Under the pieces are notes generated by a model. The model did not search any database. It was not told where the DNA came from and worked only from the letters and a program-made list of their open reading frames with translations. Shown piece by piece: positions 1 through 8,458 of a DNA stretch of 57,461 nucleotides. The stretch comes from Bacteroides sp. CAG:545 (lineage in GTDB: Bacteria; Bacteroidota; Bacteroidia; Bacteroidales; UBA932): the NCBI GenBank assembly GCA_000432515.1, contig HF995991.1, forward strand, positions 57,425 to 114,885. The letters run 5' to 3'. How positions within the stretch are numbered: the first letter of the stretch is position 1; the number at the start of each line of letters is the position of its first letter. Made by a program: the position numbers and the translations under genes.

Positions 1-236
1 TAAGAGCGCGTCTGAGAGCCGGTCGAGCGTGTCTGTGATGATGAAGACCTGGTCTGCGAACCGGTAGAACGGGTCTGTGAACCAGTAGAACGGGTCTGGG
101 ATGAAGAACTGCCTGAAGTATTGCGCTGCTGAGTAGTAGTCGTAGAACGTCTTGTCTGCGCAAGAGTGTCATCTGTCACCGCGAACAGGGAAAAAGCGGC
201 AAGTGATGCCAATGCGATGTTAGTTAATTTTCTCAT
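1..236 (-). CDS. Secreted Ser/Thr/Gln/Arg-repeat protein, N-terminal part (cut by window edge)
   Basis: The ATG at 236 opens a frame that stays open to the window edge, so the C-terminus is missing. Residues 1 to about 27 form a signal peptide (a basic MRK start, then a hydrophobic stretch ending ...DDTLAQ). The mature part is low complexity, rich in Ser, Thr, Gln and Arg, with the heptad SQTRSTG or a variant repeated several times; the DNA shows the matching period of about 21 bases between 20 and 110. No family is recognised. It lies 43 bases after the NamZ-like gene on the same strand and may be the last gene of that train. A short hairpin (GGTTTTG...CAAAAC) sits in the gap. Export is inferred; the function is unknown. 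Confidence 0.7.
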   Translation of the reverse strand, partial: MRKLTNIALASLAAFSLFAVTDDTLAQTRRSTTTTQQRNTSGSSSSQTRSTGSQTRSTGSQTRSSSSQTRSTGSQTRS

Positions 237-279
237 AACGTATCAGTGTTTTGGGTGCGGCACAAAACCGCAACCGTGG

Positions 280-1557
280 TTATTTATAGAGGTAGTACCT
301 CCTGGAAAGAGTCTTGAAATCCTTTACATCCTTGTTCCAGTAGTCTATGATATCTGCGACCTCAAGTCTCTCTGAAAAAGTCTTTCTTACATAATCCGTA
401 CCACAAACCTTGTCGAACATTCCGGTCCTCGACTTGGAAATCTCGAACGGATTGTGCTCGGGATAAAGCCTGTTGACCGCCTGCATGACATAGAATTGGG
501 TCAATGTTATCTGCGCCTTCGCATAGTCGGTATAATGGAACTGGACACCATGCACCAGCTTTCCCTGAGAACTTCCGGCAATCGGTTTGTAATGGATCGT
601 ACGGAAAGCCACGCCTGGAAGGGCATAACTGTCAAGTTCGGCTTTAAGTTTCTCAGCATCAATCCATTCGGCAGCGAAAGTTTCGAACGGAAGAGTGTAG
701 CCGATGCCGATATTGAGATAGCCGTTGAACTCGCCGGCAATACCGGAAGACGGATAGTTTATGGCAGACTGCGGATACGGTATGTTCGGCGAAGGGAGCA
801 CCCACGGCAGACCGGTTTCGACATAAGTCATATTGCGCCGCCATCCGTCCATCGGGATGACACTGAGCTTACATTTGAGCGGACTTTCATATCCGCGCTC
901 GCCACGGCAGAGACCTTCTTCATTGATCATGATGGCAAGTTCCCCGACCGTCAGGCCATAGATGTACGGGATGCTGAATTCACTGACGAAGGAATAGAAG
1001 CCGGCCTCGACATTGCACCCCTCGACTTTCTCTCCGCCGAGCGGATTCGGCCTGTCCAGCACCATCACCTCGATTCCCTTCATGGCGCATGCCCTCATCA
1101 TCAGGCCCAATGTGCTTATGAATGTATAAGAGCGGGTTCCGACATCCTGGATATCATACACTACCACATCCAGCCCGTCGAGCATTTCCTGGGACGGCAT
1201 TCTTGTCTTGCCGTACACGGAATAGACCTTGACACCGGTCTTGGGGTCCACTGTATCAGCGACTTTGTCACCGGCATAGGCATCACCGCGCACACCATGT
1301 TCCGGAGCGAAAAGTGTCACCAGTTCCACGCCAGGCGCCTCGTTGAGGATGTCGATGGTGGAGCGCAGGTTTCTGTCAATGCCGCTCGGATTGGTTACCA
1401 GGCCCACACGTTTTCCCACGAGCCCGGCAAATCCACGTTCCTCAAGCACCTCGATTCCTGTCCGAACTACCGTCTTACGCGCTGCAAAAGCGGAGAACAC
1501 AGGCAGAATAAGCAGCAATGCGCTGACTACCAAGGCATTGGTCTTTTTCATAAGCAT
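280..1557 (-). CDS. namZ: Exo-beta-N-acetylmuramidase NamZ family (DUF1343, GH171)
   Basis: A 425-residue DUF1343 protein with an N-terminal signal peptide (MLMKKTNALVVSALLLILP), so probably periplasmic or exported. The family motif LFAPEHG, at residues 82-88, contains the adjacent Glu-His reported as essential in characterised NamZ enzymes. Known members release N-acetylmuramic acid from the non-reducing ends of peptidoglycan fragments. The start overlaps the serpin stop as TGATG, which supports the ATG at 1557 and translational coupling; the ATG two codons later (MKKTN) is an alternative. An AmpG-like permease and a SpoIID-domain protein in the same train fit wall-fragment salvage. Family assignment is firm; the exact substrate is inferred. 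Confidence 0.9.
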   Translation of the reverse strand: MLMKKTNALVVSALLLILPVFSAFAARKTVVRTGIEVLEERGFAGLVGKRVGLVTNPSGIDRNLRSTIDILNEAPGVELVTLFAPEHGVRGDAYAGDKVADTVDPKTGVKVYSVYGKTRMPSQEMLDGLDVVVYDIQDVGTRSYTFISTLGLMMRACAMKGIEVMVLDRPNPLGGEKVEGCNVEAGFYSFVSEFSIPYIYGLTVGELAIMINEEGLCRGERGYESPLKCKLSVIPMDGWRRNMTYVETGLPWVLPSPNIPYPQSAINYPSSGIAGEFNGYLNIGIGYTLPFETFAAEWIDAEKLKAELDSYALPGVAFRTIHYKPIAGSSQGKLVHGVQFHYTDYAKAQITLTQFYVMQAVNRLYPEHNPFEISKSRTGMFDKVCGTDYVRKTFSERLEVADIIDYWNKDVKDFKTLSRRYYLYK

Positions 1558-2762
1558 CAGTCGTTAATGGTTCCTATTTTTCCTACAAAGAGAATTTCAT
1601 CGGCCTCCGAATTGAAAATGGAGAATATGAACGGTCTGTCCACAGTCATTCTGAACGGAATCGGCTCCGGACGTACAGAAGTAAGTCTGACACCGATGGA
1701 TGTGACTGCGGCAGCTTCCGCACCCTCTTCATTGACCTCGACAAAACATTTCTGCTTCACTTCGTCCACGGCTACCGACGACTGTATCATATTGCCGAAC
1801 TCCGCCGCAGGGGTGAACGCGCGATTCACGCCAAGAGACTGGAGCACGCTGTTGAGTATCAATGTATTGTCTATCTTGAACTTCGGCATTGACAATGCCA
1901 CCTCGCGATATTCGGCACCGGCGACTGCCTTCGAGAACATCTCTGAGCTTACGGAAGAGACAAGTTTCTGGATATCAGCGCCTTCGTCCGGCAGACAGAT
2001 CATCATCTGCCATGCGCCGCCTTTATATGGCAATATCACGAAGCGTCCGCCTTCATATTCCGCGCAGCTGAACTGTCTCTTTATGCGCATGAAGTCCACT
2101 TCCTGATCGCCTGAAGGGCTGTGGAAAGTATCTTTTATCGTGCTGTTTTTGTCGAACTGATCTTCCCACGGAGCCTTGAAATACAGGGCATTGAGTATGA
2201 ACATCACCATTTCCGGAGAAATCTCATCGATGATTTCAGGTATTCTCCTGTTGGTCTTGTCCGAGCACCATCTGTTGATTTCCTTGACCGTGGCCGGACT
2301 GCTGAAGTCCCTCGAATTTATCTCGGCCGAATATGAGCCGGTCAATAATGACTTGTAAGCGGGAAGCACGCTGAAACCGTCACGCAGCCAGATGGAATTG
2401 GCACTCGAAAGCTGACAAGACTTGTCACCTTTAAGTTTGTCGCCTGCAAAAGATGCGTGGTTCAATGCAGATGTCAGCTCTTCCTTAGTCTGTCCCGAGG
2501 CGCCTTCTGCAAGCATTGACAATGCCATTCCCGCACTGTACGGAGAGACTACGACATTGGCAGAGAGGCTCTTGCCGGAAAGAGAGGCATTGAACAGAGA
2601 CAGGGCGAAAGCCACTTTTCCGGTCTCGGCGGAGGCAGCGGACTTCACTGCGGTCACGCTTTCAACTGGTGCGACATCCGACTTGTTATCTGAAACTGTT
2701 TTTCTCTGCGCTCCACAGGATACTGCTGCAAGAGCTGCGAGCGCAAGTGCAATTTTCTTCAT
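1557..2762 (-). CDS. Serpin-family protease inhibitor, lipoprotein
   Basis: A 401-residue serpin with a lipoprotein signal (lipobox AVSC, Cys16), so likely anchored to the envelope or displayed at the surface. The serpin core runs from about residue 45 to the end. The reactive-loop hinge EEGAEAAAV (345-353) keeps the small residues needed for loop insertion, which marks an inhibitory serpin; P14 is Ala rather than the usual Thr. Counting from the hinge puts P1-P1' near Thr361-Ser362, with Arg359 and Leu360 at P3 and P2. The C-terminal PFIFSIFN and LFVGKI segments are typical. It lies between the permease (2 bases away) and the NamZ-like gene (overlapping). Protection from host or bacterial serine proteases is inferred. 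Confidence 0.93.
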   Translation of the reverse strand: MKKIALALAALAAVSCGAQRKTVSDNKSDVAPVESVTAVKSAASAETGKVAFALSLFNASLSGKSLSANVVVSPYSAGMALSMLAEGASGQTKEELTSALNHASFAGDKLKGDKSCQLSSANSIWLRDGFSVLPAYKSLLTGSYSAEINSRDFSSPATVKEINRWCSDKTNRRIPEIIDEISPEMVMFILNALYFKAPWEDQFDKNSTIKDTFHSPSGDQEVDFMRIKRQFSCAEYEGGRFVILPYKGGAWQMMICLPDEGADIQKLVSSVSSEMFSKAVAGAEYREVALSMPKFKIDNTLILNSVLQSLGVNRAFTPAAEFGNMIQSSVAVDEVKQKCFVEVNEEGAEAAAVTSIGVRLTSVRPEPIPFRMTVDRPFIFSIFNSEADEILFVGKIGTIND

Positions 2763-2764
2763 AA

Positions 2765-4120
2765 CTAACTGTTTTTCGACACTTTACCATATTCGGGGTC
2801 CACCTTGATGAGTTTGGTCACTGCCACGGTTCCGAGGCAGCAGACGATTACCATCCAGAAGAACATCTCATAGCCCATCCATTCCTGGAGGTAGCCTGCA
2901 AATGCACCAGGTATCATCATGCTGAGAGCCATGAACGCGGTACAGATTGCATAATGGGATGTCTTGAACTCCCCTTCTGAGAAGTACATCATGAACAACA
3001 TATATGCCGTGAAGCCGAAGCCGTAACCGAACTGCTCTATGGCCACGCAGATGCTGATGATTATGATGTTGTGAGGCATTGCCATACTCAAATATACGAA
3101 AGTCAGGCATGGAAGTGTCATGCAGGCGGCCATCGGCCACAATGATTTCTTCAGTCCCCATCTGGAAGCTGCCATGCCGCCGATGATGCCGCCGACTGTG
3201 AGAGCGGCCACGCCGATGGTTCCATATACGATTCCGACCGTCGATGTGGACAATGCCAGGCCGCCGTTTTCAGCTGAGGAAAGCAGGAACGGATTCACCA
3301 TCTTGAGCAGGAACGCCTCAGGCAGACGGTACAGAAGCATGAACACGATCGCTATCCAGACGCCCGGCTTCTTGAAGAATGACACGAACGCCTGGGCAAA
3401 ACCGCCTGCAAATGAGCCGGTTGCCTCCACAGCCGCCTTGTCGCTCGACGGAGAAGGAATGGTGAAGGTATGGTACAATGTAATAAGCGTGAACATAACC
3501 GCGGTCACTGCCATCGTTATCATCCACGCTGTCGGGATGTTGCCTGTACGCTCTTCCAGAATGCCGGCAATCACGACCAGCACTCCCTGTCCGAAAATGG
3601 AGGAGAGTCTGTAGAACGTGCTCCTGATGCCCACGAAGAACGACTGCTGTCCATGGTCGAGGGCGATCATGTAGAATCCGTCGGCCGATATGTCGTGAGT
3701 AGCTGACGCAAAGGCAGTTATGACGAACAGAATCAATGTCATGGTGAACATTGATATAGGCACTCCGACGGACGCTATCATCTCGTCAGAAGGACGCGGG
3801 ATGCTGAAGATGAGCAGGACAAATGACACCGACATCAATATCTGCATCATTATTATCCACCACCTCTTGGTCCTGTACAGGTCCACAATCGGGCTCCAGA
3901 GCGGTTTCAATGTCCACGGCAGATAGAGCAGGCTGGTAAAGAGCGCCATCTGGCCGTTGGGCACGCCCATCTTGGTAAACATCGTAACGGAAATGTTGTT
4001 CACTATGAAGTAAGGTATTCCTTCTGCAAAGTACAATGTGGGTATCCACCACCACGGAGATTTCAAAGAAAGAGGTCGGTTCATTATTGTATCATGTGTA
4101 GTTTCTGATTTAAGTAACAT
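2765..4120 (-). CDS. MFS permease, AmpG-like
   Basis: A membrane protein of up to 451 residues with about 12 hydrophobic segments. The opening SPWWWIPTLYFAEGIPYF and the following motif with LPWTLKPLWSPIVD are typical of AmpG-like major facilitator proteins, which in other bacteria import anhydromuropeptides. An ATG at 4084 (MNRPLSLK) is an equally good start. The longer start is used because it leaves only a 13-base gap to the upstream gene. NamZ and a SpoIID-domain protein in the same train make a peptidoglycan-fragment substrate likely, but sequence alone does not prove it; other solute transport is possible. Confidence 0.8.
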   Translation of the reverse strand: MLLKSETTHDTIMNRPLSLKSPWWWIPTLYFAEGIPYFIVNNISVTMFTKMGVPNGQMALFTSLLYLPWTLKPLWSPIVDLYRTKRWWIIMMQILMSVSFVLLIFSIPRPSDEMIASVGVPISMFTMTLILFVITAFASATHDISADGFYMIALDHGQQSFFVGIRSTFYRLSSIFGQGVLVVIAGILEERTGNIPTAWMITMAVTAVMFTLITLYHTFTIPSPSSDKAAVEATGSFAGGFAQAFVSFFKKPGVWIAIVFMLLYRLPEAFLLKMVNPFLLSSAENGGLALSTSTVGIVYGTIGVAALTVGGIIGGMAASRWGLKKSLWPMAACMTLPCLTFVYLSMAMPHNIIIISICVAIEQFGYGFGFTAYMLFMMYFSEGEFKTSHYAICTAFMALSMMIPGAFAGYLQEWMGYEMFFWMVIVCCLGTVAVTKLIKVDPEYGKVSKNS

Positions 4121-4133
4121 TGGTCCGGGGCGC

Positions 4134-6491
4134 TCACTTCAAATCCTCCTGACGGGCACAGACGCTTCCCGGATAATAGTGAAGCAGAATGTCCCGGTAA
4201 CTATAGCCGCGCACTGCCATCATCGCAGCGCCTATCTGGCACAGACCCACCCCGTGGCCCCATCCGGCGCCAAGAAGCGTAATCGTATCATTTTCAGCAT
4301 TATTGTCAGGCGACTTTTCTTCGCGGACGACAAAAGCCGAACTTTTCAGATGAGACGTGGACAGGAACTTCCTGATAACCAGTTCCTTGCCTATGACCAT
4401 AGAACTTTTCGAGCCCTCTATCGACAGCAGTTCGATGCGTCCGGAAGGGCCTCTCTTCAGCGGTTCAATGCTTTCCAGCAGCCCGATATCCTGACCGGAA
4501 CGTGTGCTTATCAATGCAGAGAGTTCCCCTCTCGTGTACCTGGTCTGCCACCTGAAGAAATCCCGCGTCTCCATATCGTAGTCGTTCAGCACCTGTGAAA
4601 GGGCTGCCGCATCCGAAGTGTTGCAGAATGACTTTTCAGCCTGCGGGATCTCACCTGTAATCCATTTCTCTACATTTTCCTCTACTGTCAGATCGGGTAT
4701 CTGCTCCTCTTTTGGAGTGTCCGGCAATGCCTTCAGATATGGAAAATCCTTATCTTCCCAGCACGTGCTGAACTTTTCCATCATACCGCCGCAGCATTTG
4801 GAGAAACGGGCGTCGCACAGCTCTCCATTGTCAGTAAGAACTTCTCCCCAGGTCTCGTCCACGGCCTTCCTGACATTGTTCCCGACAGCCGCCGTAAGTC
4901 CCTGATATCTCTGGCAATGGTCGTCTGCGCAGACATCGAAAAGCTCATGGTCCTTGTGGTCATACCATCTGACATAATGCCTTGTTCCCTGCTCCGTATA
5001 GTCTTCTTTTACAGAGTTTCCGCACGCGGTTCCGCCTGCTTTCCGTCCCTCTATCTGGGCCAGCAGCCAGGAACGGGATATGACAGCATGCGCCTTGAGC
5101 AGTTCCAGAGAGGAAGAAGCCTTCATCTCGGAAGAAATCACGCTCAGAAGATAGTCCTCGACGCCTACTATATTGACAGCGATGATTTTATCTTCATTGA
5201 CAATGAACTTCAGCGAGCCTGCGAACTTCTGCACCTGCTTTCTTTCCCAATGGAATCCTACGCCGATGGTGACGTCATAAAGCATGAACGTCGGCTCGGC
5301 GAACATCGACGACATCGTGATGGAATCGAACAGGAGTTCGTCGTAGAGCGCTCCGTTATACGATATGCGGCCGTTTTCGTAAACCACTTTCTGTTTTCCT
5401 GCGCCGTCTGATATCATCTCGAAGCAGATTTCCTTACCGGACATCACGCCCACATGCACTTCGCGCTGGGTACGTGTAAGTTTCCAGATAATGTTCTTCT
5501 CAACCGCCTCACTCACAGAGACTTCAGAAAGCATTTCTTCCAGGAGAGGGGCATTCAGTTTGGCATAGTCTTCCTCATTCGGGACAATGAAGAGGCCTGC
5601 CATATCCGCACAGCCGGGACTCATGGTAAGGTGGTCCGGACCGTCCGAGAAATAATGGTGCGAACGGTGTTTGTCACGGGCAAGCAGTACTGCCCTGTAT
5701 TCGCCGAACCGGCCGTGAGAGATGCCGAGCAGCTTCTGTGAAGGTGACTTGCGGTACCAGCAAAGGAGATTGAACATCGGTTCCGTCTCGTCTTCGCGCT
5801 GCGGCAGACAGTCCACCAGACGGTAAAAGAGTTTCGCCATAGACTTGGAGGTACGCGCAGTCAACACAAACACCCCACGGGTGAACTTGCCGTAATGATA
5901 CAGATTCGCATCTTGAACTGACGTCACATAATCCAGCGCCTCCGGAGTCTCGCCGGAAGCCTGCATCAGGTCAATGTTCTTGTCAATGTCGGCTTCCAAT
6001 GGCATGAGTCCGTGCGGACAGGCCTGGAAATGAAAATGGTCAGGGGCGGATGCGCCGCATTTCGGGCCGTTGTAAAATATGGTGAATGAGGGATGATGTC
6101 TTGCCAGATCGGTCATGTCCGTCATCCTGTGCCATATGGACTGAGGCGTATGGATATTCCGGGCTATCACCAGGTGGTTGGGGAATATCGGATACGGATT
6201 TATCAGAACGTCATACTTGCGCTCTTTTCTTCCTTCAAATTCCAGATGGCGCTGCTCCGGCGGCCTGTTCTCAGCACACAAGAAGCATTTTCTCGCCTGG
6301 AGGGAGGCCTTGTCCACCTTTGCTGCGGAAGAACGGATTCTTGCAGGGTTGTGCTGTAGCCTGACTTCCAGACCGTCTACCGTCAAGGAGCGCGTCTCCA
6401 CATTTTTCAATGCCCTGAAATTTGCGGCAGCGAGTGGCCACACCGAGAGCTGGTCGCCCACGAATTTCTCTATCAGTTTATCTTCTTCCAT
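4134..6491 (-). CDS. DUF4922 (HIT/GalT-like) fused to SpoIID/LytB domain
   Basis: A 785-residue two-part protein. Residues 1 to about 300 match DUF4922, with a CFLC motif at 69-72 and HFHFQ at 152-156; the His-x-His-x-Gln pattern is the nucleotide-handling motif of GalT/HIT-fold nucleotidyltransferases and phosphorylases. Residues from about 380 to the end form a SpoIID/LytB domain with SVISSEMKASSSLELLKAHA and the C-terminal GHGVGLCQ (745-752). In SpoIID this domain is a lytic transglycosylase acting on stripped glycan strands. There is no signal peptide, which is odd for a wall enzyme and suggests cytoplasmic work on imported fragments, or unusual export. The ATG directly abuts the stop of the glycosyltransferase. 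Domains are clear; the combined reaction is unknown. Confidence 0.85.
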   Translation of the reverse strand: MEEDKLIEKFVGDQLSVWPLAAANFRALKNVETRSLTVDGLEVRLQHNPARIRSSAAKVDKASLQARKCFLCAENRPPEQRHLEFEGRKERKYDVLINPYPIFPNHLVIARNIHTPQSIWHRMTDMTDLARHHPSFTIFYNGPKCGASAPDHFHFQACPHGLMPLEADIDKNIDLMQASGETPEALDYVTSVQDANLYHYGKFTRGVFVLTARTSKSMAKLFYRLVDCLPQREDETEPMFNLLCWYRKSPSQKLLGISHGRFGEYRAVLLARDKHRSHHYFSDGPDHLTMSPGCADMAGLFIVPNEEDYAKLNAPLLEEMLSEVSVSEAVEKNIIWKLTRTQREVHVGVMSGKEICFEMISDGAGKQKVVYENGRISYNGALYDELLFDSITMSSMFAEPTFMLYDVTIGVGFHWERKQVQKFAGSLKFIVNEDKIIAVNIVGVEDYLLSVISSEMKASSSLELLKAHAVISRSWLLAQIEGRKAGGTACGNSVKEDYTEQGTRHYVRWYDHKDHELFDVCADDHCQRYQGLTAAVGNNVRKAVDETWGEVLTDNGELCDARFSKCCGGMMEKFSTCWEDKDFPYLKALPDTPKEEQIPDLTVEENVEKWITGEIPQAEKSFCNTSDAAALSQVLNDYDMETRDFFRWQTRYTRGELSALISTRSGQDIGLLESIEPLKRGPSGRIELLSIEGSKSSMVIGKELVIRKFLSTSHLKSSAFVVREEKSPDNNAENDTITLLGAGWGHGVGLCQIGAAMMAVRGYSYRDILLHYYPGSVCARQEDLK

Positions 6492-7820
6492 CTATTTGCA
6501 TTTGGCGGAGTTCATGGCGATACGGGCTTCCAGTTCCCAAGTACGGATGCTGTCCTTGTAATAATTGTTGGCATTGACCTTGGCAATGTCCAGAGCGGCA
6601 TCGGAGTTTCCGTCCCATCTGCGGCAGCAGTAGAGCGACTCGTAGATTCTGCCGATGCGGTATTCGCGGCTGATGCGCAGACCGACCGCATAGTCCTCTC
6701 CGTAATTGCAGTTAGGAAGGTTTATCTTGCGAAGAAGCGGGACATAGAATGCGCGAGGAGCACCCAAGCCATTGATTCTCAAAGCATTGTTTCTGCCGTT
6801 CTCGTCGGTCCATTCTTTATGGTCAATGAGTCCCGGAGGTAGCAGGTTCATATTGAAGTCTGTCAGTTCGTACGAGCCGACCACCATTCCGCAGCCTTCG
6901 AGTTCGAATACATTGACAATCTTCTGGAGTGTGTTTTCGTCTTTATACACATCGTCGCTGTCGAGCTGTACGGCGTAAGTTCCGCACCTGCTGTCGTGTA
7001 CGGCCAGGTTCCAGCATCCGCCGATGCCCAGATCAGTACGTTCAGGAGATATCACGACCAGACGCGGGTCCGCTATCGAAGAAAGGACTTCGGATGTGCC
7101 GTCGGTAGAGTGATTGTCAATGACAATGACATTGTACTGGAAATCACAGCTTTGGGCCAATGCGCTCTTTACCGCGTCGGCTACCGTGCGGACTCTGTTG
7201 AAAACCGGAATCACTACAGTCGCGAGCACGGTCGCGTTCATGGTCACGTCCTTCTCCACCTTCTTGAATTCCGGAGCGAGGTATGCGCCGATGCGCTTGA
7301 GGTGCTCGGTACAGATTTTTTCCATCTCTATTTGTACTTCACGGTTTTTCGGATTTACGTAGTCGAACTGTTTTTCACCGGATTTGCGGGTGTCGTCCTC
7401 TACTTCCGTGTAAAGATATTCGCCGATATGGACTATTTTTTCCATTCTCAGTCTGAGGTCATACATCGCGCCGAATGAGTATTCCACATCCATCTGTAAA
7501 ACCGCCTTTCTGAATGATTCTGAGCGGAATACCTGCACAGGGCCGAAGTCAAAATCGTCTCTCAGCGCTCCTTTCTGGCAATCTATCGCAGGATGACGTT
7601 TGCGTTCTCCGCCTACGAGTTCGTAATGGTCGGAGTAAAGCATATCGGCACCAGTATATTCGGCAACCTCGGCAAATCTGTCGAGGGCCAGGTAACCCAA
7701 ATCGCAGTCAAACTGCCTGGTATTCACCAATACGAAGTCTTCTGTCAATGCTGAAGCTATCTTGCGAAGGTCAGCGGTAGTCTTTACCGGAGTACCGGAT
7801 ACAATTTTGAATGTGGCCAT
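6492..7820 (-). CDS. Family 2 glycosyltransferase with extra N-terminal domain
   Basis: A 442-residue protein. The GT2 fold starts near residue 200 (TVVIPVFNRVRTVADAV) and carries the nucleotide-sugar and metal-binding LDSDD near 286-290, then a conserved region around NYGEDYAVGLRISREYRIG. The first 190 residues form a separate domain with a weak GT-like look (ADMLYSDHYE) but no motif I can assign. No transmembrane segments are visible, so it is cytoplasmic. It is immediately followed by the DUF4922-SpoIID gene with no gap, which ties the two functions together. The acceptor is unknown; a sugar-nucleotide link to the GalT-like DUF4922 domain is an inference. Confidence 0.85.
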   Translation of the reverse strand: MATFKIVSGTPVKTTADLRKIASALTEDFVLVNTRQFDCDLGYLALDRFAEVAEYTGADMLYSDHYELVGGERKRHPAIDCQKGALRDDFDFGPVQVFRSESFRKAVLQMDVEYSFGAMYDLRLRMEKIVHIGEYLYTEVEDDTRKSGEKQFDYVNPKNREVQIEMEKICTEHLKRIGAYLAPEFKKVEKDVTMNATVLATVVIPVFNRVRTVADAVKSALAQSCDFQYNVIVIDNHSTDGTSEVLSSIADPRLVVISPERTDLGIGGCWNLAVHDSRCGTYAVQLDSDDVYKDENTLQKIVNVFELEGCGMVVGSYELTDFNMNLLPPGLIDHKEWTDENGRNNALRINGLGAPRAFYVPLLRKINLPNCNYGEDYAVGLRISREYRIGRIYESLYCCRRWDGNSDAALDIAKVNANNYYKDSIRTWELEARIAMNSAKCK

Positions 7821-7862
7821 AATCTTATGTTATTTACGGGGAGCCCGCCTTTCCTGTAATCC

Positions 7863-8456
7863 TTAAAGCAATGCTTCCAGGGATTTTCTGATTTTGCGGA
7901 ACTCATTCTCAAAGTTAGGAGTTAGAATGGATTTTCCCAAACTTTCCTCTATCTCTGACATTGACCAATATCTTCCTTCAGATACTTCATCCTGATCAGG
8001 ATGTGGTTCGAAATTGCCGACTGCTGCAAAGATGTTCACGAGTTCGCGCTCGGTATCGCTCTGGAAAATGTAGTTCCCGAGCCATATGGGGTTGTATTCA
8101 GTAAATCCGAGTTCTTCTGAAGATTCTCTGAAAAGCGCTTCCTGCACATATTCGCCATAGGAAATGTGGCCGCCTACCGCCGTATCCCAATATCCGGGCA
8201 GAAGCTCCTTTTTCATTGACCTTTTCTGGAGATAGAGTTGGTCATAGCGGTTGAGGATATGCAGGTGCACCACCGGATGCAGCAACATTGACCCGCTGTG
8301 GCAGTATTTTCTGGACGCCTGCGCATAGACTACGCCGTTCTCCTTGATTACGGGCAGCATCTCTACGGGCGAAACGTTATTCTCCGACTTAGGAGCATCC
8401 GCCGTAGGAAGCGGCAGCACCACGGCCGGAGAGATAGGATATAAAAGATCGAACAT
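7863..8456 (-). CDS. Nudix hydrolase
   Basis: About 197 residues. The Nudix box is complete: Gly, five residues, Glu, seven residues, then RESSEELGF, within the segment starting GGHISYGEY. The motifs around it (MLLHPVVHLHIL, QLYLQKRS, WDTAVGGH) resemble the isopentenyl-diphosphate isomerase-like and YfcD-like Nudix branch. The frame is open upstream, but a longer start would run into the transporter; the ATG at 8456 gives MFDLLYP two bases after the transporter stop and is preferred. Substrate unknown. Housekeeping sanitising of a nucleotide or diphosphate is the usual role of the superfamily. Confidence 0.88.
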   Translation of the reverse strand: MFDLLYPISPAVVLPLPTADAPKSENNVSPVEMLPVIKENGVVYAQASRKYCHSGSMLLHPVVHLHILNRYDQLYLQKRSMKKELLPGYWDTAVGGHISYGEYVQEALFRESSEELGFTEYNPIWLGNYIFQSDTERELVNIFAAVGNFEPHPDQDEVSEGRYWSMSEIEESLGKSILTPNFENEFRKIRKSLEALL

Positions 8457-8458
8457 TG

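Noticed and set aside
454..2106. A 550-codon open frame on the plus strand
   Set aside because: It runs antisense across the clear NamZ and serpin genes, has no family motif and reflects codon bias of the opposite strand.
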